This document shows positions 43,366 to 51,830 of a stretch of DNA of 64,000 bases, piece by piece. The position numbers and the translations under genes are program-made. The stretch comes from Rheinheimera riviphila. GTDB lineage: Bacteria > Pseudomonadota > Gammaproteobacteria > Enterobacterales > Alteromonadaceae. The DNA lies in contig NZ_SACS01000015.1 in assembly GCF_004005945.1 (NCBI RefSeq), positions 62,001-126,000 of the forward strand, given 5' to 3'. The notes beneath the pieces were generated by a model. It was not told the origin of the DNA and did not search any database. It saw only the letters and a program-made list of their open reading frames with translations. Every line of letters starts with the position of its first letter. Within the stretch, counting starts at the first letter, position 1.

Positions 43366-45765
43366 TTACCAGGCGTAATCCATTCGCAGGCCAATCAGTG
43401 GCTCGGCTTCGCTATCATCCTCCACTTCCACGCCCCGACGGTAGTCAAACTCGGTGTCGTCGCTGGACGAGGCTGACGTGACGTTGATGACATCAAGAAA
43501 GGCGGTGACATCAATAGGCCCAAATGCCCGCCGATAGTCCACGCGAAGGTTCAGCAAGCTGTAACCACTTTGCCGACCAACGTTACGCCGGGTGATCTCT
43601 TTTGAGAACCGTCGCGGTTGTCCGGGTCCCAACACGTCTGAGTGGATCACAAACTCCTGATCTGGCCTACCAGAAAGATATTTGTAGCGTCCGGCGACTT
43701 TCCAGCGGTCGTTGATTTCCCAGGTCAGCCCAAGGGTCGCGACATGCTCACGGCTGAAGTCGGCAGCCTGGTCACCACGACCGTCCTGCTGATCGATAAC
43801 GATATCGTTGTAAGAATAGGTCGCGGTGGTGTAAAGACCTTCGCGAATAGTACCGTTGACCACAACATCGACGCCGTAGGAGGTGCCGTCCCCCTTGTTA
43901 GCAAAGGTACCCTTTGCCCGATCAAGGTCTACGACCAGATCGTCGAGACTTTGATAATAGGCCTCCGTTAACACCGACCAATTGTTGTCCAGGAAATATT
44001 TAAAACCAACACTACTGTGGGTGATTTTTTCGTTCTTCAGATTATTTGACGCGTTCGCGGCCAGCTCTAAAAACCGTGGCGACTGATGAAAGAGTCCTGC
44101 GGTGGCAAAATATCGCACCGTCTTACTCGGCTGCCAATTGACGCTAAACCTTGGCGACGCAAAGCTTTCATCGGCAAAACCGTCGCGTTCGAGCCGCAAG
44201 CCAGTGCCAAAATCCCAATCCCCCTGTTCAAAAACCTGGTCGACGTAACCTGCATAACTGGTTTCTTTTTGCTTGATGGCAGAGTTGATGTTACCAGGCG
44301 TTAGTACAATATAACGCTGTGCCGGGTTTGGTCTGAAATCATTGCTGTCATAGATAAATCGCTGCCAATTGCCATCTAACACCGTACTATAGTCCAGTTC
44401 AATTTGGGTGACCTGGCTACCTGCACTAAACACACCCCATTGATTTGATGTTTTATAATCGCTGCGCCAGCCTAGCTCCGTTTCCGCTTCACCGATGGTG
44501 ATAATGTCCTCCCGTATTGGAAAACTAGCGGCAGGTGAACCCGGCGGGACCAGATCAGGAAATGCTTCGCCCTCAGAGCTTAACTTGTCGCTGTTGCGGT
44601 AATAAAGCTTATTGGTCCACACGGCTTTTTCACCGACCAATGATCGCAACGTCAGACCATACAAATCACTATCTTGTTTGAAATCCAGCAGCGCTGCATC
44701 TTCGAAATTCGGCGATGCAAATACATGAGTGACATCACGAACATAGTCCTCATAGGTGTCCATCAGCAGAATTTCAACCGTGTGATTTTCATTCATGGGA
44801 ACGACCGACTTGACGATGATGTCTCTTAACACCGGCTCGCCAATATCCAGCTCTTCAATAGTTTCAAAAAAAGCGCCGAAATCCAGTCGCCTGGCAGAAA
44901 TGAGCATCGTCGAGTCATCGGTGATCCCGGTAGGACCGTCGTAACCCACTTCATAGCCTGCTAGGTCATAGCGGAAACTGGCGGAAGGGCTTGGATTGCC
45001 ATCGGCGACTTCTAATTTCAACAGCGATGCCGCCCGGCCACCATAAGCCGGCCCCCAGCCGCCGGGGGAGAACTCGGCACCGCTGATCACGTTCGGCGCG
45101 AAAATCGAGAAACGACCGCCACCACCCACATCTTCGTCTTCACCCAAGGTGGCATCAAAGTGCACCGCTTTGTCAAAGGGCAGGTCATCGACAAATAACA
45201 AATTATCTCTGGGACCACGGCCGCGCACGCTAAAGTTGGCGAATTCACCGGTGGCGGCCAGGCCAGGTAAGCCGTCCAGCGACAGCAGCGGATCGGCACC
45301 ACCGCCGACTGCGCTTTGCAACGTTTCCCGGTCGAGATAACTACTTGATGCGGATGCAAAGGTATCAGCCTGCCGTGCCCGAACTTCGACGATTTCAATT
45401 GCATCTTCTTTCAGCAGTTCAAATTCAAGCTGGATATTTTTGCGCGTTACCACACGGACACTTGGCTCATACGAAGATGCGAAGCCGCCTTTAGCAACGT
45501 TCACCGAATAAAGACCCGGATCGAGCTGTGCCACGACAATACGACCCTGGTCGTCGGTTGTTAAAGTTTGCTCGGCAGCCGTTTCCCGTTTCTTGAACGT
45601 GATCTGCACATTTGCGAGTGGCCGGTCCGTATGCTGATCTTTGACGATCACCGTCAGCGCACCAGGTGCCTCAGCTGCGTGGGTAACTAGTGGCAAATTC
45701 AGCAGCAGCGCACACAGCGTCAAGGTCGATATTTGTTTGGATACTTGTCTGAATTGCCGGCTCAT
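43366..45765 (-). CDS. TonB-dependent receptor with Cna-B/carboxypeptidase-like N-terminal domain
   Basis: 799 aa. Signal peptide (LTLCALLLNLPLVTHA), beta-sandwich extension (ALTVIVKDQHTDRPLANVQITF), plug domain (LQSAVGGGADPLLSLDGLPGLA ... NFSVRGRGPRDNLLFVDDLPFDKAVHF by position 150-210) and outer-membrane barrel to the C-terminal LIGLRMDYAW. GAGGG sits 9 nt before the ATG. Substrate unknown. The downstream two-component system in the same operon suggests the receptor and the sensor respond to the same compound. Confidence 0.9.
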   Translation of the reverse strand: MSRQFRQVSKQISTLTLCALLLNLPLVTHAAEAPGALTVIVKDQHTDRPLANVQITFKKRETAAEQTLTTDDQGRIVVAQLDPGLYSVNVAKGGFASSYEPSVRVVTRKNIQLEFELLKEDAIEIVEVRARQADTFASASSSYLDRETLQSAVGGGADPLLSLDGLPGLAATGEFANFSVRGRGPRDNLLFVDDLPFDKAVHFDATLGEDEDVGGGGRFSIFAPNVISGAEFSPGGWGPAYGGRAASLLKLEVADGNPSPSASFRYDLAGYEVGYDGPTGITDDSTMLISARRLDFGAFFETIEELDIGEPVLRDIIVKSVVPMNENHTVEILLMDTYEDYVRDVTHVFASPNFEDAALLDFKQDSDLYGLTLRSLVGEKAVWTNKLYYRNSDKLSSEGEAFPDLVPPGSPAASFPIREDIITIGEAETELGWRSDYKTSNQWGVFSAGSQVTQIELDYSTVLDGNWQRFIYDSNDFRPNPAQRYIVLTPGNINSAIKQKETSYAGYVDQVFEQGDWDFGTGLRLERDGFADESFASPRFSVNWQPSKTVRYFATAGLFHQSPRFLELAANASNNLKNEKITHSSVGFKYFLDNNWSVLTEAYYQSLDDLVVDLDRAKGTFANKGDGTSYGVDVVVNGTIREGLYTTATYSYNDIVIDQQDGRGDQAADFSREHVATLGLTWEINDRWKVAGRYKYLSGRPDQEFVIHSDVLGPGQPRRFSKEITRRNVGRQSGYSLLNLRVDYRRAFGPIDVTAFLDVINVTSASSSDDTEFDYRRGVEVEDDSEAEPLIGLRMDYAW

Positions 45766-46330
45766 ACTGTTATCCCTCTGAATGTCATCTGGCTAAGAGT
45801 TAACCACGGTACCTGTTTTAATTGCCTAATCATCTTGCTAACCTCCAAAAATCGACCGTATTTATTTGAAGAAACTATTTGCAGAAACGCAGGCAGGCTA
45901 GCAGAGTAAATGTGACTAAAAAGTCGCCGAAAGATCAAAGTTACAGCAGTGCACGATGCCGCCAGCCGCGTCAACTCGTGGAAAATACCGGCAACACGCA
46001 GTCAAACGCGGATAAACATGTTTTGGAAACAAAGTACACCACCACGTTTCGCCACATAAAAAATGTAATAATTTGATTGTATTGATTAATTTATTTTAGG
46101 CGTATTGTGGGATGTCTTAAAACCAGTGAATATTGTTGGTATTTCTAATGTGATGGCAATGCGTTGATGACTCGGAATTTTCGAAAGTCTCGAATACAGT
46201 TGTTCTCAGAAACCCCGCTTTGATTGAACAGCAGCGATTCAGTTTCAGAAATTTTGGTCGACCTTTGTTGGCGCAATACGACTCTCAGAGTGTGTACGAG
46301 GCCGTAGATCTGAAATCAGATAAAGTTCAG
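45766..46330. other. 565-bp intergenic region, nothing identified
   Basis: Contains the promoter of the TonB receptor operon on its left side. Short ORFs are present on both strands (for example + strand from 46220), but I recognise none, and none has a convincing ribosome site. AT-rich between 46050 and 46140. Confidence 0.35.
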
Positions 46331-46615
46331 CTAAGCACGAATGGCAACACCAGCCACTTCAGTCACCGTTTTTGGCTCAGCCCGTTCAATAATTTTCACC
46401 AACACCGACTGAATCGTTTCATCTTCGCGCACATCGCTGCTGCCAGTAAATTTCTGCACCTGCGCCTCAGCACCGGCTTCCGCCAGAAAAGTCACATCCA
46501 CTTCGGTGGCATAATCGGCGGTAGCACCAAAATAGGCCAATGAAATCAAAGGATAACCATCAAAACCTTTTTTCACTTGTTTTGCGATTCGTTTTTTCGC
46601 TTTATCCAGATTCAT
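46331..46615 (-). CDS. Small conserved-looking hypothetical protein
   Basis: 94 aa. Basic N-terminus (MNLDKAKKRIAKQVKKG), then a compact acidic domain with EDETIQSVLVKIIERAEPKTV. No signal or membrane helix. AGGAA lies 6 nt before the ATG. The sequence has the feel of a widespread small gammaproteobacterial protein of unknown function, but I cannot name a family. Confidence 0.7.
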   Translation of the reverse strand: MNLDKAKKRIAKQVKKGFDGYPLISLAYFGATADYATEVDVTFLAEAGAEAQVQKFTGSSDVREDETIQSVLVKIIERAEPKTVTEVAGVAIRA

Positions 46616-46699
46616 GTTTATTCCTGTGGTGGGATGGCTGAAGATCAGTGTACCTGAAAGTTTAAATTGCGACTGTGGTAACTCAGATGATCTATCGCG

Positions 46700-47002
46700 T
46701 CAGAAATCGTCACTGAATAGAGTTTGTATATCCATCCGTTGGTGCAACACTCTCGCGACTTCAATACCTGACGCTGAGATACGGTAGAAAATGACATGCT
46801 TGCCCGACGGAAAGCTTTTTGCACCGACATGGATTTCATCACGAGGCCTGCCCGATCCCGGATTAGCAGCCAGCGACAGCAGAGTTCGATCCAGGCTTTC
46901 CAGATATGTTCGTGCCTGATCGGAACCCCAGTTGGTAAACGTTGAGGTAGCAATTGCTCGGATATCAGCTTCTGCCAGCGGCGAAAGCTGATACTCAGCC
47001 AT
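46700..47002 (-). CDS. parE: ParE/RelE-superfamily toxin
   Basis: 100 aa. The ParE-type core is clear: LSPLAEADIRAIATST, an Arg/Tyr-rich middle (LDRTLLSLAANPGSGRPRDEI) and the C-terminal strands VIFYRISASGIEVARVLHQRMD. ParE toxins poison DNA gyrase. The start overlaps the antitoxin stop by 8 bp, giving a typical coupled toxin-antitoxin pair. Residues look complete, so it is probably functional. Confidence 0.92.
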   Translation of the reverse strand: MAEYQLSPLAEADIRAIATSTFTNWGSDQARTYLESLDRTLLSLAANPGSGRPRDEIHVGAKSFPSGKHVIFYRISASGIEVARVLHQRMDIQTLFSDDF

Positions 47003-47249
47003 GAATTCCCCGATTTACCTCGTCAAAAATATCCAAAGCACTCTTTGAAGATTTCTCTCCTGCAGTTAGTTGCTCAAAACCGCGTGCAACTTCGAGCCTG
47101 AGGATCTCCAGTTGTTGCTGCTTTGCCAGATCTTTTTCAAACAGCAAACGTAAGCCATCACGGATCACTTCGCTGGCAGAGGTATATAAGCCGGAAGCAA
47201 CTTTTTCATTAATCCGCTTTTCAAATTCAGAACCAAGAGTGATGTTCAT
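46995..47249 (-). CDS. parD: ParD-family antitoxin
   Basis: 84 aa from the ATG at 47249 (MNITLGSEFEKRIN) with GAGG 8 nt upstream; the frame continues upstream without support. N-terminal ribbon-helix-helix (VASGLYTSASEVIRDGLRLL) for DNA binding and autorepression, and a C-terminal toxin-binding tail. First gene of the pair with ParE. Confidence 0.93.
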   Translation of the reverse strand: MNITLGSEFEKRINEKVASGLYTSASEVIRDGLRLLFEKDLAKQQQLEILRLEVARGFEQLTAGEKSSKSALDIFDEVNRGIHG

Positions 47250-47285
47250 TTTTTTGCCTCGCCAACCAACGCCTCCATTACAGGC

Positions 47286-47314
47286 ATAATATGCGCATAA
47301 CATGCGCAATTCAA
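47286..47314 (-). promoter_or_regulatory. parDE promoter with operator in the spacer
   Basis: On the minus strand, TTGAAT (47309-47314), exactly 17 bp and TATTAT (47286-47291), about 37 bp before the parD start. The spacer holds the perfect palindrome TATGCGCATA (47290-47299) and a second TGCGCA (47303-47308), good candidates for ParD autorepression. Confidence 0.65.
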
Positions 47315-47364
47315 TATTTGGTTGATATGCATTTCTGCCAGCACAACGGTGTAACACCTAAGCC

Positions 47365-48011
47365 TCAGGGCTGTAAACTTGCAAGAAGTTCGAATGCAAT
47401 TTGCCTTATTGCCGGATAAGTTGGAATGTTGTCATAACCTCTCACGGTCCCGGACTTAATTCCAACCAATGACGAGCCAGCGACCCAGCTATTGCGAAAC
47501 CTGTCGTATTTCTCTTCAACTTTGGCGTCTACATGTGCACCACCATCTTTGTTCGCCATTTGCAATACAAGGTCTTGTCTTGTAAGGCTCGCATTAGGGG
47601 TTAGAAAAACAACTTCTTCCCACCAAGCATTAAAGTCTAAATATCTCTTTGAGCCCTTAGAAGGGAAATAGCGGTCATCACAAAGCGGCCAATATTTAGA
47701 TTCGCCACCATGCCCATCACGTACGCCAACGTTGATTGTTTTAACCAATCCAAGTTGAATACTTTCTTTTGAATTAACGGTGTTGGTAGATAAGAATTTT
47801 CCCTCTTTCTTATGCATCAGGGTTAATAGGGATATACTATTTGGCCTGCCATCTTTCCATGTATCATGCACAAGAATACGGATTGCGATGCGACGCTGAG
47901 CGACAATGAAAGATACTCTTTACCAGTAGTGTCGTAACACTCACACAAAGTGCCGAGCAACTGTAAGATTTCCGAAAATCTATCTTGAACCGAGTTGTTT
48001 ACATTTGTCAT
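47365..48011 (-). pseudogene. Frameshifted hypothetical gene
   Basis: Two overlapping frames join into one protein of about 215 residues. The upstream part starts at the ATG 48011 (MTNVNNSVQDRFSEILQL) with AAGGA 8 nt before it and runs to EYLSLSLSVAS; near 47880-47895 the reading continues one frame over as AIRILVHDTWKDGRPNSIS, which makes a natural helix-strand junction, and goes on to the stop at 47365. The downstream frame alone would begin at an ATG with no ribosome site. The repaired protein is soluble and mixed; family unknown. Either a real indel or a sequencing error. It lies just upstream of parDE on the same strand. Confidence 0.6.
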
Positions 48012-48062
48012 AACCAGCATCCTTACAGTTTTTGTGTTGTCGCACCTGCAAAACTTTTCCAT

Positions 48063-48507
48063 ATTTCACATCAACTTATGATTCAAGCTATCTGCTTTTG
48101 ACTTTGGATTCAACCGTGTATCAACATTGATTAGAGGATAAGTCGTTTTCGAGAACAACCACAACCCCAGCATAAATCGTAGTCGTAGCCGCGTTTGTCC
48201 CCGTAAAGCGAGCCGGTGGTTTGGCCGGTTTTGAGGTTTTAAGCCAGCGCACTGTTTGAGCGATTTGACGTTAGCAAATCGCGAGTTTGCGCTGCGGCCT
48301 CAAAATCGAGACAAACTTCCGGGCTTTCGAGCGATCAGGGGTCGCCTTTTGTTGGTTACTTATTTTGGCGAAGCAAAATAAGTAACTCGCCGTAGGCGAA
48401 ACCCGCTCAACGCAGTTGGAGTAAACAGAAACCGATGCAACAAAGCCTGTTGGCGATCCAACATCACTCAGGCATACTGCCGCCAAAACGCTTCCAAGGA
48501 GACAAAA
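48063..48507. repeat. Intergenic palindromic repeats
   Basis: 445 bp without a gene. Two strong inverted repeats: GCGATTTG (48260-48267) with CAAATCGC (48275-48282), and GTTACTTATTTTG (48355-48367) with CAAAATAAGTAAC (48374-48386), loop GCGAAG. The second, with its CGCCTTTTGTTGG flank, resembles dispersed intergenic repeats that occur in many copies in proteobacterial genomes; that similarity is from memory. Short ORFs crossing it are not real genes. Confidence 0.6.
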
Positions 48508-48870
48508 ATGCAAAACGCCGTGCGTTATCTGGGGTATTTTTTTGTGCTGAGTTATCTGCTGGTGCTGGCGTATGTTGCGCTGACCAGCCAGAGCCTTTAT
48601 CAGGGGAAGTGGCATTTGCAATATGCGCTGGCGAGCCTGGGTTTGGCGTTATTGGTGAAGTTTGTGCAAAGCGGAACTGTGCTGGCCGTGATGTTTGCCA
48701 CGATGTTATTACCACTGGTGAAAATAGTGCTGTTGCCGAGCGAACAAGCATTTACCACCACCGCCGTTGGTAGCTTTAATTTGCTATTTTTAATCAGTTA
48801 CTTGTTGGTGATTTACCAAATTGCCAAACTGAAAAAACAACGTCGGCAACAATCCTCGAAGCCGGACTAG
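48508..48870 (+). CDS. Small integral membrane protein, unknown
   Basis: 120 aa with about four membrane helices (residues 5-25, 38-52, 57-77, 88-105) and a basic tail (KLKKQRRQQSSKPD). AAGGAG stands 7 nt upstream of the ATG, a strong site. No family recognised. Monocistronic, just downstream of the palindromic repeats. Confidence 0.75.
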   Translation: MQNAVRYLGYFFVLSYLLVLAYVALTSQSLYQGKWHLQYALASLGLALLVKFVQSGTVLAVMFATMLLPLVKIVLLPSEQAFTTTAVGSFNLLFLISYLLVIYQIAKLKKQRRQQSSKPD

Positions 48871-48989
48871 CCCGCCAGCGGTCAATCTGACCTTACCGGC
48901 AGTGGATATTGCCGGCAGTTGCGATCGATCACAAACACATACCCCGAATCTTCAAGGATGACGGGTCTATACAGCTCTGGAGCAGACCT

Positions 48990-49826
48990 TTGACATTACA
49001 GAAATTCTTTCTGCAGCAGAACCTGAAAACCCTGATCTGCCTGACCGGGTTTGTGCTTGCGGGCTGCGCCGGACAAAACAGCGCTGCTGTGCAGGTTGCA
49101 CCGATAAAGGTTTGCGATCAGGCTCGGGTGGTGTTGAGTTTTGATGATTCGTCGGTGGATGACTGGTACGCCAGTCGGGATATTTTTACCCGTTATAATG
49201 TGAAAGCGACCTTTTTTGTCAGTCGTTTTGGCAAAAAAATTCTGCGCAGCTCCGATGCGACCTTACTGAACAAACTGACGGTGTTACGGGACGACGGCCA
49301 TGAAATTGGCTATCACTCAACGTCGCATAAAAATGCGAAGTTACTGTCACAACAAGGGGTTAGCTGGAAACAATATTATCAAAAGGAAATTGCCCCGGAT
49401 CTGGCCTTGCTGCGCCAGCACGGCTTTGCCCCTCAAACTTTTGCCTACCCATTTGGTGCCGAAGTTCCAGCCTTTACCAAGCAGCTGAAACAACATTTTT
49501 CCAGGGTACGGGGTTTTACCACCGAGATGGAAGGCAAAAAATACTTTAAAAACTATCAGAAATATCGGGACCCGTTTTTGCAAATGGCCTTTTCGATTGA
49601 TTCACACCGGTTGAATTTTGCCGAACTGGCGCTGGTGTTGGACGAACTGCACAGCAGTTGTGGCACCCTTATTCTCGCCAGCCACAAAATCGTCGACCGC
49701 CCGGCCACTGACAGCAAAGCTCGTTATCGTGGGGTTTGGGCCATCACTAGAGCCGATTTGGCGACGGTGATTGAAATGGTTCAGGCGCGCAATATTCGGA
49801 TGGTGACATTTAACCAGCTGATTTAA
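48990..49826 (+). CDS. Polysaccharide deacetylase (NodB-type) lipoprotein
   Basis: About 278 aa from the TTG at 48990, chosen because GGAG lies 7 nt upstream and it gives a clean lipoprotein signal (LICLTGFVLAGC); the longer frame from 48909 would bury the signal. NodB fold: VVLSFDDSSVDDW (catalytic Asp pair), ATFFVSRFG, HEIGYHSTSH (metal His), FAYPFG and LILASHKIV. Zinc-dependent removal of N-acetyl or other acyl groups from a polysaccharide or peptidoglycan in the periplasm. Stands alone, convergent with cysW. Confidence 0.85.
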   Translation: MTLQKFFLQQNLKTLICLTGFVLAGCAGQNSAAVQVAPIKVCDQARVVLSFDDSSVDDWYASRDIFTRYNVKATFFVSRFGKKILRSSDATLLNKLTVLRDDGHEIGYHSTSHKNAKLLSQQGVSWKQYYQKEIAPDLALLRQHGFAPQTFAYPFGAEVPAFTKQLKQHFSRVRGFTTEMEGKKYFKNYQKYRDPFLQMAFSIDSHRLNFAELALVLDELHSSCGTLILASHKIVDRPATDSKARYRGVWAITRADLATVIEMVQARNIRMVTFNQLI

Positions 49827-49851
49827 CCAGCTGTAGTCGCCACCATTTACC

Positions 49852-50751
49852 TTACTCCACCGCCCGCAATTTAGCAGCTTCTGCGTAGTCTTTCGCTGCG
49901 CGCCATTGCAATGCGCTTTTTAGCACCAAGGTCAGCAAGGCCAGTAAAGCTAACAACGACGACACGGCAAAAGCAGCGGCGAACTGATATTCGTTGTATA
50001 GAATTTCAATATGCAGCGGCATGGTGTTGGTTTGCTCGCGGATTTTCCCCGATACCACCGACACCGCACCAAACTCGCCCATGGCGCGGGCGTTACACAA
50101 AATAATCCCATATAACAGCGCCCACTTAATCGAAGGTAAGGTCACCAACCGGAAAGTCTGCCAGCCACTGGCACCAAGCGTCAGCGCTGCTTCTTCCTGC
50201 TCGCGGCCTTGCTCCTGCATCAGCGGGATCAGCTCACGCGCCACAAACGGAAAAGTGATAAAAATGGTCGCCAGCACGATGCCAGGTACGGCAAACATCA
50301 CTGCAAAATCGTGATCATTCAGCCATTCGCCCCACCAGCCGCGGGCGCCAAATAACAACATAAAACACAAACCGGCGATCACTGGCGACACTGCAATCGG
50401 TAAATCAATCAAAGTGATCAGCAGCTGTTTGCCGCGAAACTGGAATTTGGCGATGGCCCAGCTGGCACCCAAACCGAAAATCACGTTGCAAGGCACCGCG
50501 ATTGCAGCCGCCAGCAACGTCAGTTTAATCGCGTGCGCCGCTGCAGGTTCGGTAATGGAGGCGACATACACCTGCCAGCCTTTGGCAAAAGCTTCGCCAA
50601 ACACGATCACCAGCGGCAGCAATAAAAACAGTGTGAGAAAACTTAAAGCCAGCGTTGTCAGCAACACTTTTAGCCACAACGGCTCAGCAGTGGCCTGGCG
50701 GATGGTGATGCGAGCTGTACTGTTGGTGTTATCTATCACAACTGAACTCAT
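49852..50751 (-). CDS. cysW: Sulfate ABC transporter permease CysW
   Basis: 299 aa with six membrane helices and the EAA loop ([36 protein letters not shown] by position 178-212). [45 protein letters not shown] (in parts) are characteristic of CysW. Overlaps cysT by 4 bp. CysA, expected next in the usual cysPTWA order, is absent: the convergent deacetylase gene follows after 25 bp. Confidence 0.94.
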   Translation of the reverse strand: MSSVVIDNTNSTARITIRQATAEPLWLKVLLTTLALSFLTLFLLLPLVIVFGEAFAKGWQVYVASITEPAAAHAIKLTLLAAAIAVPCNVIFGLGASWAIAKFQFRGKQLLITLIDLPIAVSPVIAGLCFMLLFGARGWWGEWLNDHDFAVMFAVPGIVLATIFITFPFVARELIPLMQEQGREQEEAALTLGASGWQTFRLVTLPSIKWALLYGIILCNARAMGEFGAVSVVSGKIREQTNTMPLHIEILYNEYQFAAAFAVSSLLALLALLTLVLKSALQWRAAKDYAEAAKLRAVE

Positions 50752-51602
50752 TTTGCACCTCCGTGCCGATGGTTGCTCCAGTGTTGCAACAGGTTGATCA
50801 ATAACAATAACAGGAATGAAATCAGCAGCATCACCGTACCAAGTGCCGCAGCACCAGCGTAATCAAACTGCTCCAGCCGGGTCATAATTAATAGCGGGGT
50901 GATTTCAGTTTTAAACGGCATATTACCGCTGATAAACACCACTGAACCATATTCACCAATGGCGCGGGCAAAGGCCAGCGCAAAACCGGTCAGCAAGGAT
51001 GGCAATAACGCCGGAAAAATTACCCGGCAAAAAGTTTGTAAGCGGTTGGCACCAAGGCTGGCAGCGGCTTCTTCCAGTTCTTTTTCAACATCTTCCAGCA
51101 CTGGTTGTACTGTGCGCACCACAAACGGCAGGCCGATAAACACCAGGGCCAACGTTACCCCAAAAGCCGAATACGCCACTTTAATGCCGGCAGCATGGAA
51201 AAACTGGCCAATCCAGCCGTTCGGCGCATACAAGGCAGTCAATGCAATACCGGCAACGGCGGTCGGCAAAGCAAAAGGTAAATCGACCAGCGCATCAATG
51301 ACTTTTTTACCGGGAAAGCTGTAGCGCACCAGCACCCAGGCTACCAATAAACCAAAGACTAAATTAATCGATGCCGCGACAAAAGACGCCCCAAAGGTTA
51401 AGCGATAACTGGCAATCGCCCGCTCACTCGCCACCACTTGCCAGAATTCGTCCAGGCTCAGCTCAAAAGTTTTTAACACCAGCGCCGACAGCGGTAAAAA
51501 TACGATCAGGCTTAAGTAAAAAATACTAAAGCCCATCGACAGGCCAAAACCTGGTAAAACCGATTTTTTACGTTTCGAAAAAAAGGCCAAGATAAACCCC
51601 AT
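50748..51602 (-). CDS. cysT: Sulfate ABC transporter permease CysT
   Basis: 284 aa, six membrane helices, typical CysT/CysU features ([31 protein letters not shown] in parts, [30 protein letters not shown]). Forms the channel with CysW. No periplasmic sulfate-binding protein gene is adjacent. Upstream palindrome TTCAGACGTCTGAA at 51688-51701 may be a regulatory site. Confidence 0.94.
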   Translation of the reverse strand: MGFILAFFSKRKKSVLPGFGLSMGFSIFYLSLIVFLPLSALVLKTFELSLDEFWQVVASERAIASYRLTFGASFVAASINLVFGLLVAWVLVRYSFPGKKVIDALVDLPFALPTAVAGIALTALYAPNGWIGQFFHAAGIKVAYSAFGVTLALVFIGLPFVVRTVQPVLEDVEKELEEAAASLGANRLQTFCRVIFPALLPSLLTGFALAFARAIGEYGSVVFISGNMPFKTEITPLLIMTRLEQFDYAGAAALGTVMLLISFLLLLLINLLQHWSNHRHGGAK

Positions 51603-51687
51603 GCGATTGGTTGTGCTCTGGTGTCGTGGGTAGATTGAGCATTCTGTCTGTAACAGAGCAGTTCAAGCAAAAACTCACTTTCAGATA

Positions 51688-51701
51688 TTCAGACGTCTGA
51701 A
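51688..51701. promoter_or_regulatory. Perfect 14-bp palindrome upstream of cysT
   Basis: TTCAGACGTCTGAA, 86 bp before the cysT start in a 228-bp AT-rich gap. A candidate operator for a dimeric regulator. It does not obviously match a CysB site, which lacks a simple palindromic consensus. Confidence 0.4.
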
Positions 51702-51830
51702 CACCCAGTTATATGAGTGCCAGACTAATGCAAATTGGCAGGGATAAAAAGAATCAAAAACGCATTCGGTATAACCAAAAGAAATATAGCATCTGCATAA
51801 AATACCGATTGTCCTTCGTCGGTATTCGGT

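Noticed and set aside
46220-46543. Possible small gene on the plus strand in the 565-bp gap
   Set aside because: Overlaps the better-supported minus-strand 94-aa gene, no ribosome site, no recognisable domain.
48271-48751. Short ORFs through the palindromic repeats
   Set aside because: They follow inverted repeats and overlap the membrane protein gene; typical spurious ORFs of dispersed repeats.
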